A DNA stretch of 55,611 nt from Microcaldota archaeon. GTDB lineage: Archaea; Micrarchaeota; Micrarchaeia; Anstonellales; Bilamarchaeaceae. A program made the translations under genes and the position numbers. A model generated the notes under the pieces. The model was not told where the DNA came from and did no database searches. It saw nothing but the letters and a program-made list of their open reading frames with translations. The stretch covers positions 1 to 55,611 of the forward strand of contig JAFGCC010000023.1 of the NCBI GenBank assembly GCA_016932815.1, read 5' to 3'. Shown piece by piece: positions 48,931 through 55,611 of this stretch. Position 1 is the first letter of the stretch; the number at the start of each line of letters is the position of its first letter.

Positions 48931-50382
48931 ATGGTGGAGCTAAGAGAGCACCTCACAAGCCAGCTTAGCCAGCGCCTCTTCCTAGTCCACCCCCCAGAGC
49001 CCCCGCCGGAGCTTCTCCTGGCAGAGCCCTCAGACGGAATCTACATAGGGAAAACCCGCTGGCTAAACGTCCCGGTTTTCTGGGACTACACCAAGCTAAT
49101 CAACTCCCACATAGCAATAGTGGGAATTACCGGAGCGGGAAAATCCTACCTGGTAAAGACCTTCCTAACCCGCGCGGCAATAATCTGGGAATCAAATGCC
49201 ATAATCCTGGATTGGACAGGAGAATACAACAAGTGGGTCCGCCAGGCCGGAGGCAAAGTGGTCTCCCTTGGAAAAGAGAGCCTCAACCTCCTGGATTTGG
49301 CAGGCCTAAAAGTCGCAGAGCGCACAAAGCAGATAATGAGCTCATTTGAAATACTCTTGGACCTCCATAATTTCCCAGAAGAAAGATACGACATAGAAGA
49401 GGGACTTGAGAAAACCTATGCAAAGGAAAAAACCCCCACCCTCTCAACTCTCGTAGAAGTCCTGGAAAAAAACAAGAAAAAGCACGCAGCAAGGCTGCTT
49501 CGGCGTTTTCTGGTAGAAGGAAGCGACTTCTTTGCGCGCACATCCACACTCGAAATGGAAAAGCTCGCAGAATCCGGCCTGGTCTGCATAGACCTGCACT
49601 CGCTCCCAACCGAAGAGATGCGCTCGCTTGCCGGCCTCACAATCCTCCAGTTCCTAAAAGAGCGCATGCGCAAGGAGGAGCTAAAAGAGCAGAAGGGAAT
49701 CCGCCTGTTCGTGGTGGTCGATGAGGCATGGAAAATCGCAAACGACGAGCGCAGCGACGTCATAACGATAGTGCGCGAAGGCCGCAAGTACAACTTCAGC
49801 ATAATAGTCGCCTCGCAGAACCCAACCGACATGCACAAGACAATAATCTCTAATGTGGGCACGATGTTCATACTGCGCCTGGTGCTCCGCGAATACAAAG
49901 ACTACATACGCAATTCACTCAATTACTCTCACTACATAGACGAGGCAATCTCGGCTTTCGGAGTGGGGGACGCTGCCGTGAACATGATTTTCTCTTCGCG
50001 CAGCGAGAAGGCGCACACGTTCCTTCTGGATAAGATAGACGGCGAGGAGCCGCTATTCGTTTATTCTATAAAGGTGGGCAATATGAATGTTGAAAAGGAA
50101 AGGGAGGAATTCTCAAGGATGCTTTACGAATTGGGGCTCACAGACGAGCAGATAAACCTTGTAAAGGTTGAATTCGAGCGCGGGGACGGAGTCCTCGAAG
50201 CCTCGACTTTCGTTTCCCTCCTTGAGCGCTTCGGTTATGCCCACAGCTCTATAATGACCTTCCTGCGCCAGCTCGGAATAGAAGAAAAGTTCATAGTTGA
50301 AGTGTTCTCGCTAACACGGAGGAGGCGTGCCGCAAAGGGCGTAGTCGACCTCAAGCTAAGAGACGAAGAGGAGGGGGCCTGA
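48931..50382 (+). CDS. VirB4/HerA-superfamily ATPase (CedB-like)
   Basis: 483 residues from ATG 48931, two bases after the previous stop. Walker A is G65-ITGAGKS-72. Walker B is LFVVVDEAW with D264-E265. A conserved ILDWTGEYNKW and the sensor region SIIVASQNPTDMHKTIISN (Q of the HerA/FtsK type) also match. C-terminal helical region 370-483 is family-specific. VirB4/HerA ATPases form hexamers that drive DNA or pilin movement; in the archaeal Ced system CedB has this role. No relaxase or second (VirD4) ATPase is nearby. Confidence 0.88.
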   Translation: MVELREHLTSQLSQRLFLVHPPEPPPELLLAEPSDGIYIGKTRWLNVPVFWDYTKLINSHIAIVGITGAGKSYLVKTFLTRAAIIWESNAIILDWTGEYNKWVRQAGGKVVSLGKESLNLLDLAGLKVAERTKQIMSSFEILLDLHNFPEERYDIEEGLEKTYAKEKTPTLSTLVEVLEKNKKKHAARLLRRFLVEGSDFFARTSTLEMEKLAESGLVCIDLHSLPTEEMRSLAGLTILQFLKERMRKEELKEQKGIRLFVVVDEAWKIANDERSDVITIVREGRKYNFSIIVASQNPTDMHKTIISNVGTMFILRLVLREYKDYIRNSLNYSHYIDEAISAFGVGDAAVNMIFSSRSEKAHTFLLDKIDGEEPLFVYSIKVGNMNVEKEREEFSRMLYELGLTDEQINLVKVEFERGDGVLEASTFVSLLERFGYAHSSIMTFLRQLGIEEKFIVEVFSLTRRRRAAKGVVDLKLRDEEEGA

Positions 50383-50386
50383 AAAA

Positions 50387-51082
50387 ATGGAAGAGATAAT
50401 CAAGATAAAGGCAACGAGGACGCAGCCCCTAAAGTCGTTAATCCCCATGCTGGGCTCTTTGGGCTTTAGCAAGGTGCAATACGCAAAAGACCAGCTCATA
50501 GTAGAAAGGGTGGAATCAGAAGACCTCTCCGGCAAGCCCTATCTTTTTTACCGCATAGAGCTCGCCCCCGATGCAATCCAGATACGCTACGTCCTCCCCT
50601 CTCCTCAAAGGAGGCTTTTGCGCGGGCTGGAGATGGGCCTGCTTTCACTAAACGTTTTCCGCATAATCTCAACGCATTACCAAATCAACGTCTCCTCGGT
50701 CTATCCATTCTACTACAGCCTCCTAACCTCCCTTGAGGAAGCCCTTGGCAAGCAGAAGCTAGAGGCGGTATCCGAACTAAACAGCCTCCGCGCCCGCCAC
50801 ATTTCCCTTGAGAAAAAATACAAGGACCTAGTGCGCTCAAGCGAGCAGAACGCCCGCATCCTAGTGGAATCCGAGCGCAAGAACGAGGAACTAACAGAAA
50901 AAATCTCCAAGATGGAAGGCTTGGATGATGAGGTGCTCTCCGAGCGCCTCTTTGAGTGGATACGCACCCACGATGGCGAAATAAACATCTACGAGTTCGG
51001 CAAAATCAACTCAATCCCCATAGGAAGGGTGGAGCAGGGCCTCGACCTGCTAATAAAGCAGGGCTACATAAAGCGGAGGTAG
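50387..51082 (+). CDS. Coiled-coil protein with C-terminal winged-helix-like end
   Basis: 231 residues, no signal. The N-terminal ~110 residues are alpha/beta with a possible membrane-contacting stretch (LLRGLEMGLLSLNVFRIISTHYQI). A coiled coil covers 118-178 (KQKLEAVSELNSLRARHISLEKKYKDLVRSSEQNARI). Residues 185-231 look like a winged helix (DEVLSERLFEWIRTHDGEINIYEFGKINSIPIGRVEQGLDLL). It follows the ATPase gene by 4 nt. I infer an accessory or regulatory part of the same machine. Confidence 0.65.
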   Translation: MEEIIKIKATRTQPLKSLIPMLGSLGFSKVQYAKDQLIVERVESEDLSGKPYLFYRIELAPDAIQIRYVLPSPQRRLLRGLEMGLLSLNVFRIISTHYQINVSSVYPFYYSLLTSLEEALGKQKLEAVSELNSLRARHISLEKKYKDLVRSSEQNARILVESERKNEELTEKISKMEGLDDEVLSERLFEWIRTHDGEINIYEFGKINSIPIGRVEQGLDLLIKQGYIKRR

Positions 51083-51089
51083 GTTAATC

Positions 51090-51242
51090 ATGGCCAAAAA
51101 ACAGCAGAACGATTCCACCTACTCGTTTGCGATAGTGAGGAATTTCCCACGCTACCGCTCTTTTGACATAATAAAGCAGCCGGAGGCAAGCTTCTTCAAG
51201 ACGTTTATGGGAACGTTCTCCCAATTATTCAAAGGTGAGTGA
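51090..51242 (+). CDS. 50-residue basic protein at the end of the secretion-like operon
   Basis: 50 residues: MAKKQQNDSTYSFAIVRNFP, then RYRSFDIIKQPEASFFKTFM and GTFSQLFKGE. AGGT lies just before ATG 51090, and the gene keeps the tight spacing of the operon (7 nt from the previous stop, 2 nt to purD). It is basic, has an FKTFMGTFSQLF amphipathic end and is not hydrophobic enough for a TM segment. No family was recognised. Confidence 0.6.
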   Translation: MAKKQQNDSTYSFAIVRNFPRYRSFDIIKQPEASFFKTFMGTFSQLFKGE

Positions 51243-51244
51243 AA

Positions 51245-52540
51245 ATGAAAGTACTTCTAGTAGGGGCAGGCGCAAGGGAGCACGCAATAGCGGAACAGGT
51301 TTCAAAGGGCGCAAAGCTCTATTCCATAATGCCCAAGAAGCACCCCGGGATTGCAAAACTCTCAGAAGAATTCCTAATACACGACCCGACCGACGCTTCC
51401 GTAGTTGCGCAATGGGCGAAATCGCGGAGCATAGAAGTCGCATTCGTAAGCCCCGACGCCCTCCTAGCCGACGGGGTAACCGACACGTTTGCAGAAGTCG
51501 GAATCCCCGTAGCCTCCCCAACCAAGAAGGCGGCGCGGATTGAATGGGACAAGGGCTATGCGCGAAGCCTCATGCAGCGCAACGAAATCCCAGGCTGCCC
51601 CGCACTCAAAATCTGCTCCTCCCTAGAAGAGGCAAAAGACGCCTTAAAAGAAATAGGCGCAATAGTGGTCAAGCCGCTTGGCCTTACCGGGGGAAAGGGC
51701 GTGCGCATACAAGGGGAGCACCTCAATTCCGAAGAGGAAGTGCTAGCCTACTGCGCAGAACTCCTAGAAAAGGACGGGAACGTCCTGCTGGAAGAAAAGC
51801 TCGAAGGCGAAGAATTTACCCTCCAGGCCTTCTGCGATGGCAACTCCCTCTCGCTGATGCCGCCTGTGCAGGACCACAAGCGCGCATTCGAAGGCGATTC
51901 GGGCCCAAATACCGGAGGGATGGGAAGCTATTCAACAGGCGCCCTCCTGCCCTTTTTGGAGCAAAAGGACCTAGATGCCGCAAAGAGCATAATGGAAGCA
52001 GTCCTCTCTGCCATGCGCGATGAAGGCTCGCCTTTTACCGGAGTCTTATATGGCCAGTTCATAGCCACCAAGGCAGGGATAAAGGTAATAGAGTTCAACG
52101 CCCGCTTCGGGGACCCCGAGGCAATGAACGTGCTCTCCCTCCTAAAAACCCCCCTCCCCCAGCTCTTTTTGTCGATGAGCAAGGGCGAATTAGTCCCGGC
52201 CGAATTCAGCCCCGACTGCACGGTCGTAAAATACGCCGTGCCCGAAGGCTACCCGGAAAAAGGGAAGGCGGATGAATTAATAATGGTCAACGAGCAGAAA
52301 ATCTGGGATTTGGGAGCCAAGCTCTATTTCGGCTCGGTCTACCAGACCGAAAAAGGCATATTCACAAGCACCTCCCGCACCGCAGCCGCGGTCGCCCACG
52401 CACAGAAGCTCTCGGAAGCGGAGAAGGCAGTAGAAGGCGCCCTCTCCTGCATATCCGGCCCCCTCTGGCACCGCAAGGACATAGGGACGCAAGAGCTAGT
52501 AAAGCGGAGGATAGCCCACATTAGGAGCCTGCGAACATGA
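51245..52540 (+). CDS. purD: Phosphoribosylamine-glycine ligase
   Basis: 431 residues. ATP-grasp enzyme joining glycine to phosphoribosylamine, the step after PurF. Marks: KVLLVGAGAREHAIAEQV (start), VVKPLGLTGGKGVRI (near 141), EEKLEGEEFTLQAFCDG, GPNTGGMGSYSTGALLP and EFNARFGDPEAM. ATG 51245 follows GGTGAG; a GTG two codons earlier is less likely. It is the last gene of the secretion-like operon, separated by 2 nt, and has no purine palindrome of its own. Confidence 0.96.
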   Translation: MKVLLVGAGAREHAIAEQVSKGAKLYSIMPKKHPGIAKLSEEFLIHDPTDASVVAQWAKSRSIEVAFVSPDALLADGVTDTFAEVGIPVASPTKKAARIEWDKGYARSLMQRNEIPGCPALKICSSLEEAKDALKEIGAIVVKPLGLTGGKGVRIQGEHLNSEEEVLAYCAELLEKDGNVLLEEKLEGEEFTLQAFCDGNSLSLMPPVQDHKRAFEGDSGPNTGGMGSYSTGALLPFLEQKDLDAAKSIMEAVLSAMRDEGSPFTGVLYGQFIATKAGIKVIEFNARFGDPEAMNVLSLLKTPLPQLFLSMSKGELVPAEFSPDCTVVKYAVPEGYPEKGKADELIMVNEQKIWDLGAKLYFGSVYQTEKGIFTSTSRTAAAVAHAQKLSEAEKAVEGALSCISGPLWHRKDIGTQELVKRRIAHIRSLRT

Positions 52541-53769
52541 TGAAGCACATACTATTCCTGCTCCTGCTAACGCTTCCGGCCTTCTCCTCCTACACAGGAG
52601 AGCTGGTAGTGCAGGTTGAGAAGGTATGGAGAATAGAATCCCCCAACACGATAAAGGACATGACGCTAAATGGGACCTTCCTCGCCCTAAACGGCTTCCA
52701 GGAGGCAATCCAGATGGATGTCACAGAAGGCGCAATTTTCGAAGAAGACGGCGATGAAATCAAGGTGGTCTACCACGCAGACGAGTTCTCCGGAGTAACC
52801 AACATAACCGCAACCGCCCTGGTTAGGACTTCGTATTTCTTCTCTTCCCCCTCAGACCCGCCTTATTCGGAGAAAAGCCTCAATTCCAGCGGGCTTGTTT
52901 CCTATAACGACCAAATAAAATCCGCCGCCCTCTCCGCGATTTCGGGCAGCACAAAGGAGCTTGAGGCGGTAGCCTCGCTAACCGACTGGGTGCACGAATA
53001 CGTAAAATACGACCTCGCCTACTGGGGAAGCCCGGCTCCCGCAAACGAAACCTACCTCTCCAGAGGGGGAGTGTGCGTGGGATACGCCCACCTCTTCATA
53101 GCCATGGCCCGCGCAGCCGGATTTGAAACCCGCTTCGTTTCCGGCTACGCCTTTGCAGAAGAGTGGCAGCCGCACGCATGGGCGGAAGTCAAAATAGACG
53201 GAATCTGGATACCCGTAGACCCCACTTTCCGCGAATTCGGGGCGCTTGATGCAAGGCACATAGCAAGCAGCTATTCAAACGACCAGAGCGGGGTTTACGA
53301 CAGCCTAGTTGCAATGGGCAACGGCTTCAAGTTCAACAGCACAGTAAGCGTGCGCACCCAGGAAACCCGGCCTTTCCCCCAGCAGATTTTCGCCCACACA
53401 GTCCTCTCAGACGACGTTTTGAAGGTGGTAATCTACAACCCCACACAAGAGTACGTAACTCCCACCTACAACCTCCGCTTCCCGGATTACATCCTCCCAG
53501 AAGAAACCAGGATAATCGTAATCCCGCCTGGGGATTCGCTTGAATTCTTCTATGATTTGGATACCTCCGAGCTTGATGAAGGCTACTCGCACACAGTCCC
53601 CTACACGCTCTCTTTCCAGGGGCTGCTCCTAAACGACCAGCTCGTAATAATAAAAGAAGGGGAAGCCCAGGAAAAGCCGGCCTCAAAGAGCTCTTCGCCT
53701 TGCGCACCCGCTGCGGCAATCCTAGTGGCCCTCCTAATATGCGCAGTTGCCTACAAGGTTCGGAGATAG
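52537..53769 (+). CDS. Secreted transglutaminase-like protein
   Basis: 410 residues. Signal peptide 1-18. An N-terminal beta domain (GELVVQVEKVWRIESPNTIKDMTLNG) precedes the transglutaminase-like core. The catalytic triad is C180 (GGVCVGYAHLF), H213 (QPHAWAEV) and D228 (PVDPTFREF). A C-terminal beta domain and a TM anchor (APAAAILVALLICAVAYKV, 390-408) follow, with a basic end. Such archaeal proteins are cysteine proteases or cross-linkers at the cell surface. It overlaps purD by 4 nt (ATGATGA). Confidence 0.85.
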   Translation: MMKHILFLLLLTLPAFSSYTGELVVQVEKVWRIESPNTIKDMTLNGTFLALNGFQEAIQMDVTEGAIFEEDGDEIKVVYHADEFSGVTNITATALVRTSYFFSSPSDPPYSEKSLNSSGLVSYNDQIKSAALSAISGSTKELEAVASLTDWVHEYVKYDLAYWGSPAPANETYLSRGGVCVGYAHLFIAMARAAGFETRFVSGYAFAEEWQPHAWAEVKIDGIWIPVDPTFREFGALDARHIASSYSNDQSGVYDSLVAMGNGFKFNSTVSVRTQETRPFPQQIFAHTVLSDDVLKVVIYNPTQEYVTPTYNLRFPDYILPEETRIIVIPPGDSLEFFYDLDTSELDEGYSHTVPYTLSFQGLLLNDQLVIIKEGEAQEKPASKSSSPCAPAAAILVALLICAVAYKVRR

Positions 53770-53775
53770 CTTCTT

Positions 53776-54519
53776 CTAGGAGCTCTCAATCCTTGGCGCA
53801 AGGAAGTATTTCGCCTGTGCCCCGACTATTGAGTATTCCACTTTGAGCGGCCTGTCGGTTTCCAGGGAAAGCGAGATTTCCGTATCAGATTTGGTTGCCT
53901 TGATGATGTCTTCAAGGTAGCTTAAGGGGTAGGTGGCCTTCGCATCCGAACTGACCTCCATCTCCTTCAACCCTTCGCCGTCCTTTTCGAATTCCTCCTT
54001 GATTTCTCCCTCGTCCCCCTTTATCTCGACTCCTAATTTGTTCTCCTTTAGGATAAAAGTGATGTGGCTGCTAATTAGCTTTGCATCCTTGATTACTTCT
54101 TTAAGGGTGTCCGCGGACATTACGACCTTGTTCTTGTATTCGATTTTGGGCTCTTTTTCCAGCCCTTCTCCTAAGTCCAGGAGCGGGAGCTTGAAAACCC
54201 TCTTCCTCTTTTTGCCCATGAAAGTGATTGCGAGCCTGTTCTCTTCTATGCTCATCTCCACGCTCTCCCCGTTGTTCCCCCTTGCGAGCACCTTTGAGAG
54301 CTTGCTAATGTCCATTCCCACGCGCTTCTGCTCGCCTGCATGGTATTCGCTGAACATGTTCTTTGGCATGCTAAATGACACCATGGAGATTTGCGAAGGG
54401 TCCATGGCCTTTAGGCCCATCCCCCCATCCTCCATTTCAAAGACTCCTTCTTCTACGAGATTGACTACCGCTTCGATTGCGTCTTTTAGTGCCGGAGCTT
54501 CCTCCATGATTACTTTCAT
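53776..54519 (-). CDS. pcn: DNA polymerase sliding clamp PCNA
   Basis: 247 residues from ATG 54519, with GGTG 5 nt before it. Two-domain clamp: MKVIMEEAPALKDAIEAVVNL (start), MDPSQISMVSFSMPKN, the inter-domain region DLGEGLEKEPKIEYKNKVVMSADTLKEVIKDAKLIS and C-terminal PLKVEYSIVGAQAKYFLAPRIE, the PIP-binding end. The homotrimer encircles DNA and tethers replication and repair proteins, among them probably NreA and the Hef-like helicase encoded here, both ending in PIP motifs. TATA TTTATAAAA lies about 54550-54560. Confidence 0.97.
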   Translation of the reverse strand: MKVIMEEAPALKDAIEAVVNLVEEGVFEMEDGGMGLKAMDPSQISMVSFSMPKNMFSEYHAGEQKRVGMDISKLSKVLARGNNGESVEMSIEENRLAITFMGKKRKRVFKLPLLDLGEGLEKEPKIEYKNKVVMSADTLKEVIKDAKLISSHITFILKENKLGVEIKGDEGEIKEEFEKDGEGLKEMEVSSDAKATYPLSYLEDIIKATKSDTEISLSLETDRPLKVEYSIVGAQAKYFLAPRIESS

Positions 54520-54596
54520 ATCCACACCTGTCTTTCCTATTAGCCCCAAGATTTTATAAACCGAATTCTCCCCCGGATTATTCGTTATCATTAGGC

Positions 54597-54678
54597 TCCA
54601 TCAGACGCTGTTGGCGTCATCAAGGCAGTGCGCTCAAAGGCGCAAAGCTCAGAGGTTGTACATGTCATCATTTGAAGC
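54597..54678 (-). ncRNA. C/D-box small guide RNA
   Basis: On the minus strand the boxes are in order. C is ATGATGA (54665-54671), then a 12-nt guide (54653-54664) and D' CTGA (54649-54652). C' is TGATGA (54617-54622), then a 12-nt guide (54605-54616) and D CTGA (54601-54604). Both guides have the 12-nt spacing typical of archaeal C/D sRNAs. The D'-C' spacer is long (26 nt) and can form TGCGC-CTTTGA-GCGCA. A TATA TTTTTATATGG lies near 54698-54709. It directs 2'-O-methylation by fibrillarin; targets would contain AGGTTGTACATG and ACGCTGTTGGCG. RNA ends are approximate. Confidence 0.85.
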
Positions 54679-54734
54679 AGGGAATTAAGTGCCCCGCCCA
54701 TATAAAAATCTGCGCCCTCCCCTGCCAATGCCCC

Positions 54735-55352
54735 CTAAAGCAGGAATCCCGCAGCAGAATACAGGAAGTAGAGCCCAAAGAGCATCAGGAAGCCCCCGCA
54801 CGCAACCGAGATTGCCCAATACGTCTTTTCGTTCCAGAACCTGTTGGTCTTGTATATGCTATAAGAGAGCGCCTGGTACCAAGCCAAATCCGTTAGCTGG
54901 TGCACTATTATGAAGAGCACGAAGCCCATAATCCCGAATTCCAAAGAGGAAATGACCAGTATGGAGCCCGCAGTCGCCCACCAGATGAAAAAGTACGGGC
55001 TAAATGTTGCGATTATTCCCGCAGCGAGAATCCCCCTCTCATCCTCAATCTCTTTTACCTTGTAGTTGTGCCTGTTTGCGAACATCAAATACCCCATGCG
55101 GAATATCATCGCCCCTCCTGCAACCGAGATGAGCGCCTTTGGCAGCGGCAACGTTAAGAATTGGGCAAGCCCCAGCCCGATTAGGAGGATTAGGGGCAGC
55201 TCTATTATCACGTGCCCGATTGTAAGCAGGCTCCCGGCATACTTGTTCTTGTGGCTTTTGTTTACCAGCACCGCGGTAACGGGCCCGGGGACCATCGTTT
55301 CGGACAGCGTGACAGCCGCAACCCCGATTAGGAAGGCAACAATCTCGAGCAT
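54735..55352 (-). CDS. LysE/RhtB-family exporter
   Basis: 205 residues with five or six transmembrane segments. LysE-family marks: an N-terminal hydrophobic helix followed by TMVPGPVTAVLVNKS (about 19-33), a conserved second segment (GSLLTIGHVIIELPLILLIGLG) and FSPYFFIWWATAGS near 117-130. The family exports amino acids or similar small molecules. Substrate is unknown. It stands alone, 215 nt from pcn and 36 nt from tRNA-Phe. Confidence 0.9.
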   Translation of the reverse strand: MLEIVAFLIGVAAVTLSETMVPGPVTAVLVNKSHKNKYAGSLLTIGHVIIELPLILLIGLGLAQFLTLPLPKALISVAGGAMIFRMGYLMFANRHNYKVKEIEDERGILAAGIIATFSPYFFIWWATAGSILVISSLEFGIMGFVLFIIVHQLTDLAWYQALSYSIYKTNRFWNEKTYWAISVACGGFLMLFGLYFLYSAAGFLL

Positions 55353-55387
55353 TGCCCGTTATTGCCCTTGGAACAAATAAAAAGATG

Positions 55388-55459
55388 TGCCCCAGGGCGG
55401 ATTTGAACCACCGACACCTCGGTCTTCAGCCGAGTGCTCTCCCCCTGAGCTACTGAGGC
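55388..55459 (-). tRNA. tRNA-Phe (anticodon GAA)
   Basis: Complete 72-nt cloverleaf on the minus strand. The acceptor is GCCTCAG with CTGGGGC (one T-G pair). The D stem is GCTC/GAGC, the anticodon stem CTCGG/CCGAG with loop CTGAAGA (anticodon GAA), variable GTGTC, and T arm GGTGG TTCAAAT CCGCC. The discriminator is A, CCA is not encoded and there is no intron. TATA ATATAAATATTT lies about 30 nt upstream (55488-55501). It is the substrate of PheS/PheT, both encoded in the window. Confidence 0.96.
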
Positions 55460-55611
55460 GCAACGAGTAAGGTCTATTCTTCTGCATGGAAATATTTATA
55501 TTCCCAACTCAACGCCTTCCCGCCTTAGACCGTCCGGCAACTCAGCGCCCAGCCCCACAAAATGCCAACTAAAAAATAAAACCCGCGAATACCCATGCTG
55601 GAGCGCAACCA

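Noticed and set aside
46947-51242. Integrated conjugative plasmid
   Set aside because: No relaxase, coupling protein, integrase, attachment repeat or tRNA junction flanks it, and both ends are housekeeping genes.
55460-55611. Coding sequence at the right edge
   Set aside because: An open minus-strand frame enters from the edge, but it is short and has no recognisable features; apart from the tRNA-Phe promoter I see nothing supported.

Overview
The window is archaeal chromosome. Evidence: ribosomal proteins S19e, L39e, L31e and L18a/LX, eIF6, prefoldin alpha, FtsY, PDCD5-like protein, fibrillarin, TFE-alpha, NreA, PCNA, type-2 methionine aminopeptidase, an ADP-forming acetyl-CoA synthetase, a tRNA-Arg with an archaeal intron at position 37/38, a C/D-box sRNA, and many promoters whose TATA box lies about 25-30 nt before the start codon (leaderless mRNAs). 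Gene packing is very tight: 4-nt ATGA overlaps and several tail-to-tail overlaps. Many proteins carry Lys/Glu/Ala/Pro-rich tails, and many single-pass surface proteins are unrecognised. This suggests a small-genome, DPANN-grade archaeon (for example Diapherotrites or Micrarchaeota-like), but the lineage is inference.

Layout. 1-1043: tandem hairpin array, lipoprotein, NUDIX hydrolase. 1222-7564: secreted proteins with pheS inside an operon of membrane proteins. 7565-12772: translation cluster (S19e, PDCD5, L39e, L31e, eIF6, LX, prefoldin, FtsY, PIN domain). 12750-20042: KsgA/DUF357, tRNA-Arg, orphan genes, a HTH regulator facing a duplicated Cys-rich protein, a surface protein, Map. 20032-28881: surface protein, beta-CASP nuclease, AcdB/AcdA, fibrillarin, TFE with a histone-H1-like tail, NreA. 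28962-35206: purL-purQ-acyltransferase-DUF1405-pepA operon. 35260-40992: an AT-richer accessory stretch with a 1230-residue surface protein, a frameshifted small membrane gene and an AbrB regulator. 41003-46845: Hef-like helicase, a 77-residue candidate regulator, purF-pheT, NFACT-R protein. 46947-52540: a type IV secretion / DNA-import-like operon ending in purD. 52537-55459: transglutaminase-like protein, PCNA, C/D sRNA, LysE exporter, tRNA-Phe. No gene-free stretch exceeds 300 bases.

Two systems stand out. First, a perfect 18-bp palindrome, TTGTAACCATGGTTACAA, lies upstream of purL and of purF, each time about 25 bp before the TATA box; its 16-bp core recurs between the TATA box and the start codon of a 77-residue protein (42685-42918). 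This looks like a purine regulon with a candidate autoregulated regulator. Second, 46947-51242 encodes a VirB2-like pilin, a VirB6/CedA-like membrane protein, a PrgI/VirB4-N-like protein, a VirB4/HerA-like ATPase, a coiled-coil protein and a 50-residue peptide. There is no relaxase and no coupling protein, which resembles archaeal DNA-import (Ced/Ted-type) machines more than a conjugative element.

NreA and the Hef-like helicase end in PCNA-interaction motifs, and PCNA itself is encoded at 53776-54519. Fibrillarin and a C/D guide RNA also occur together.
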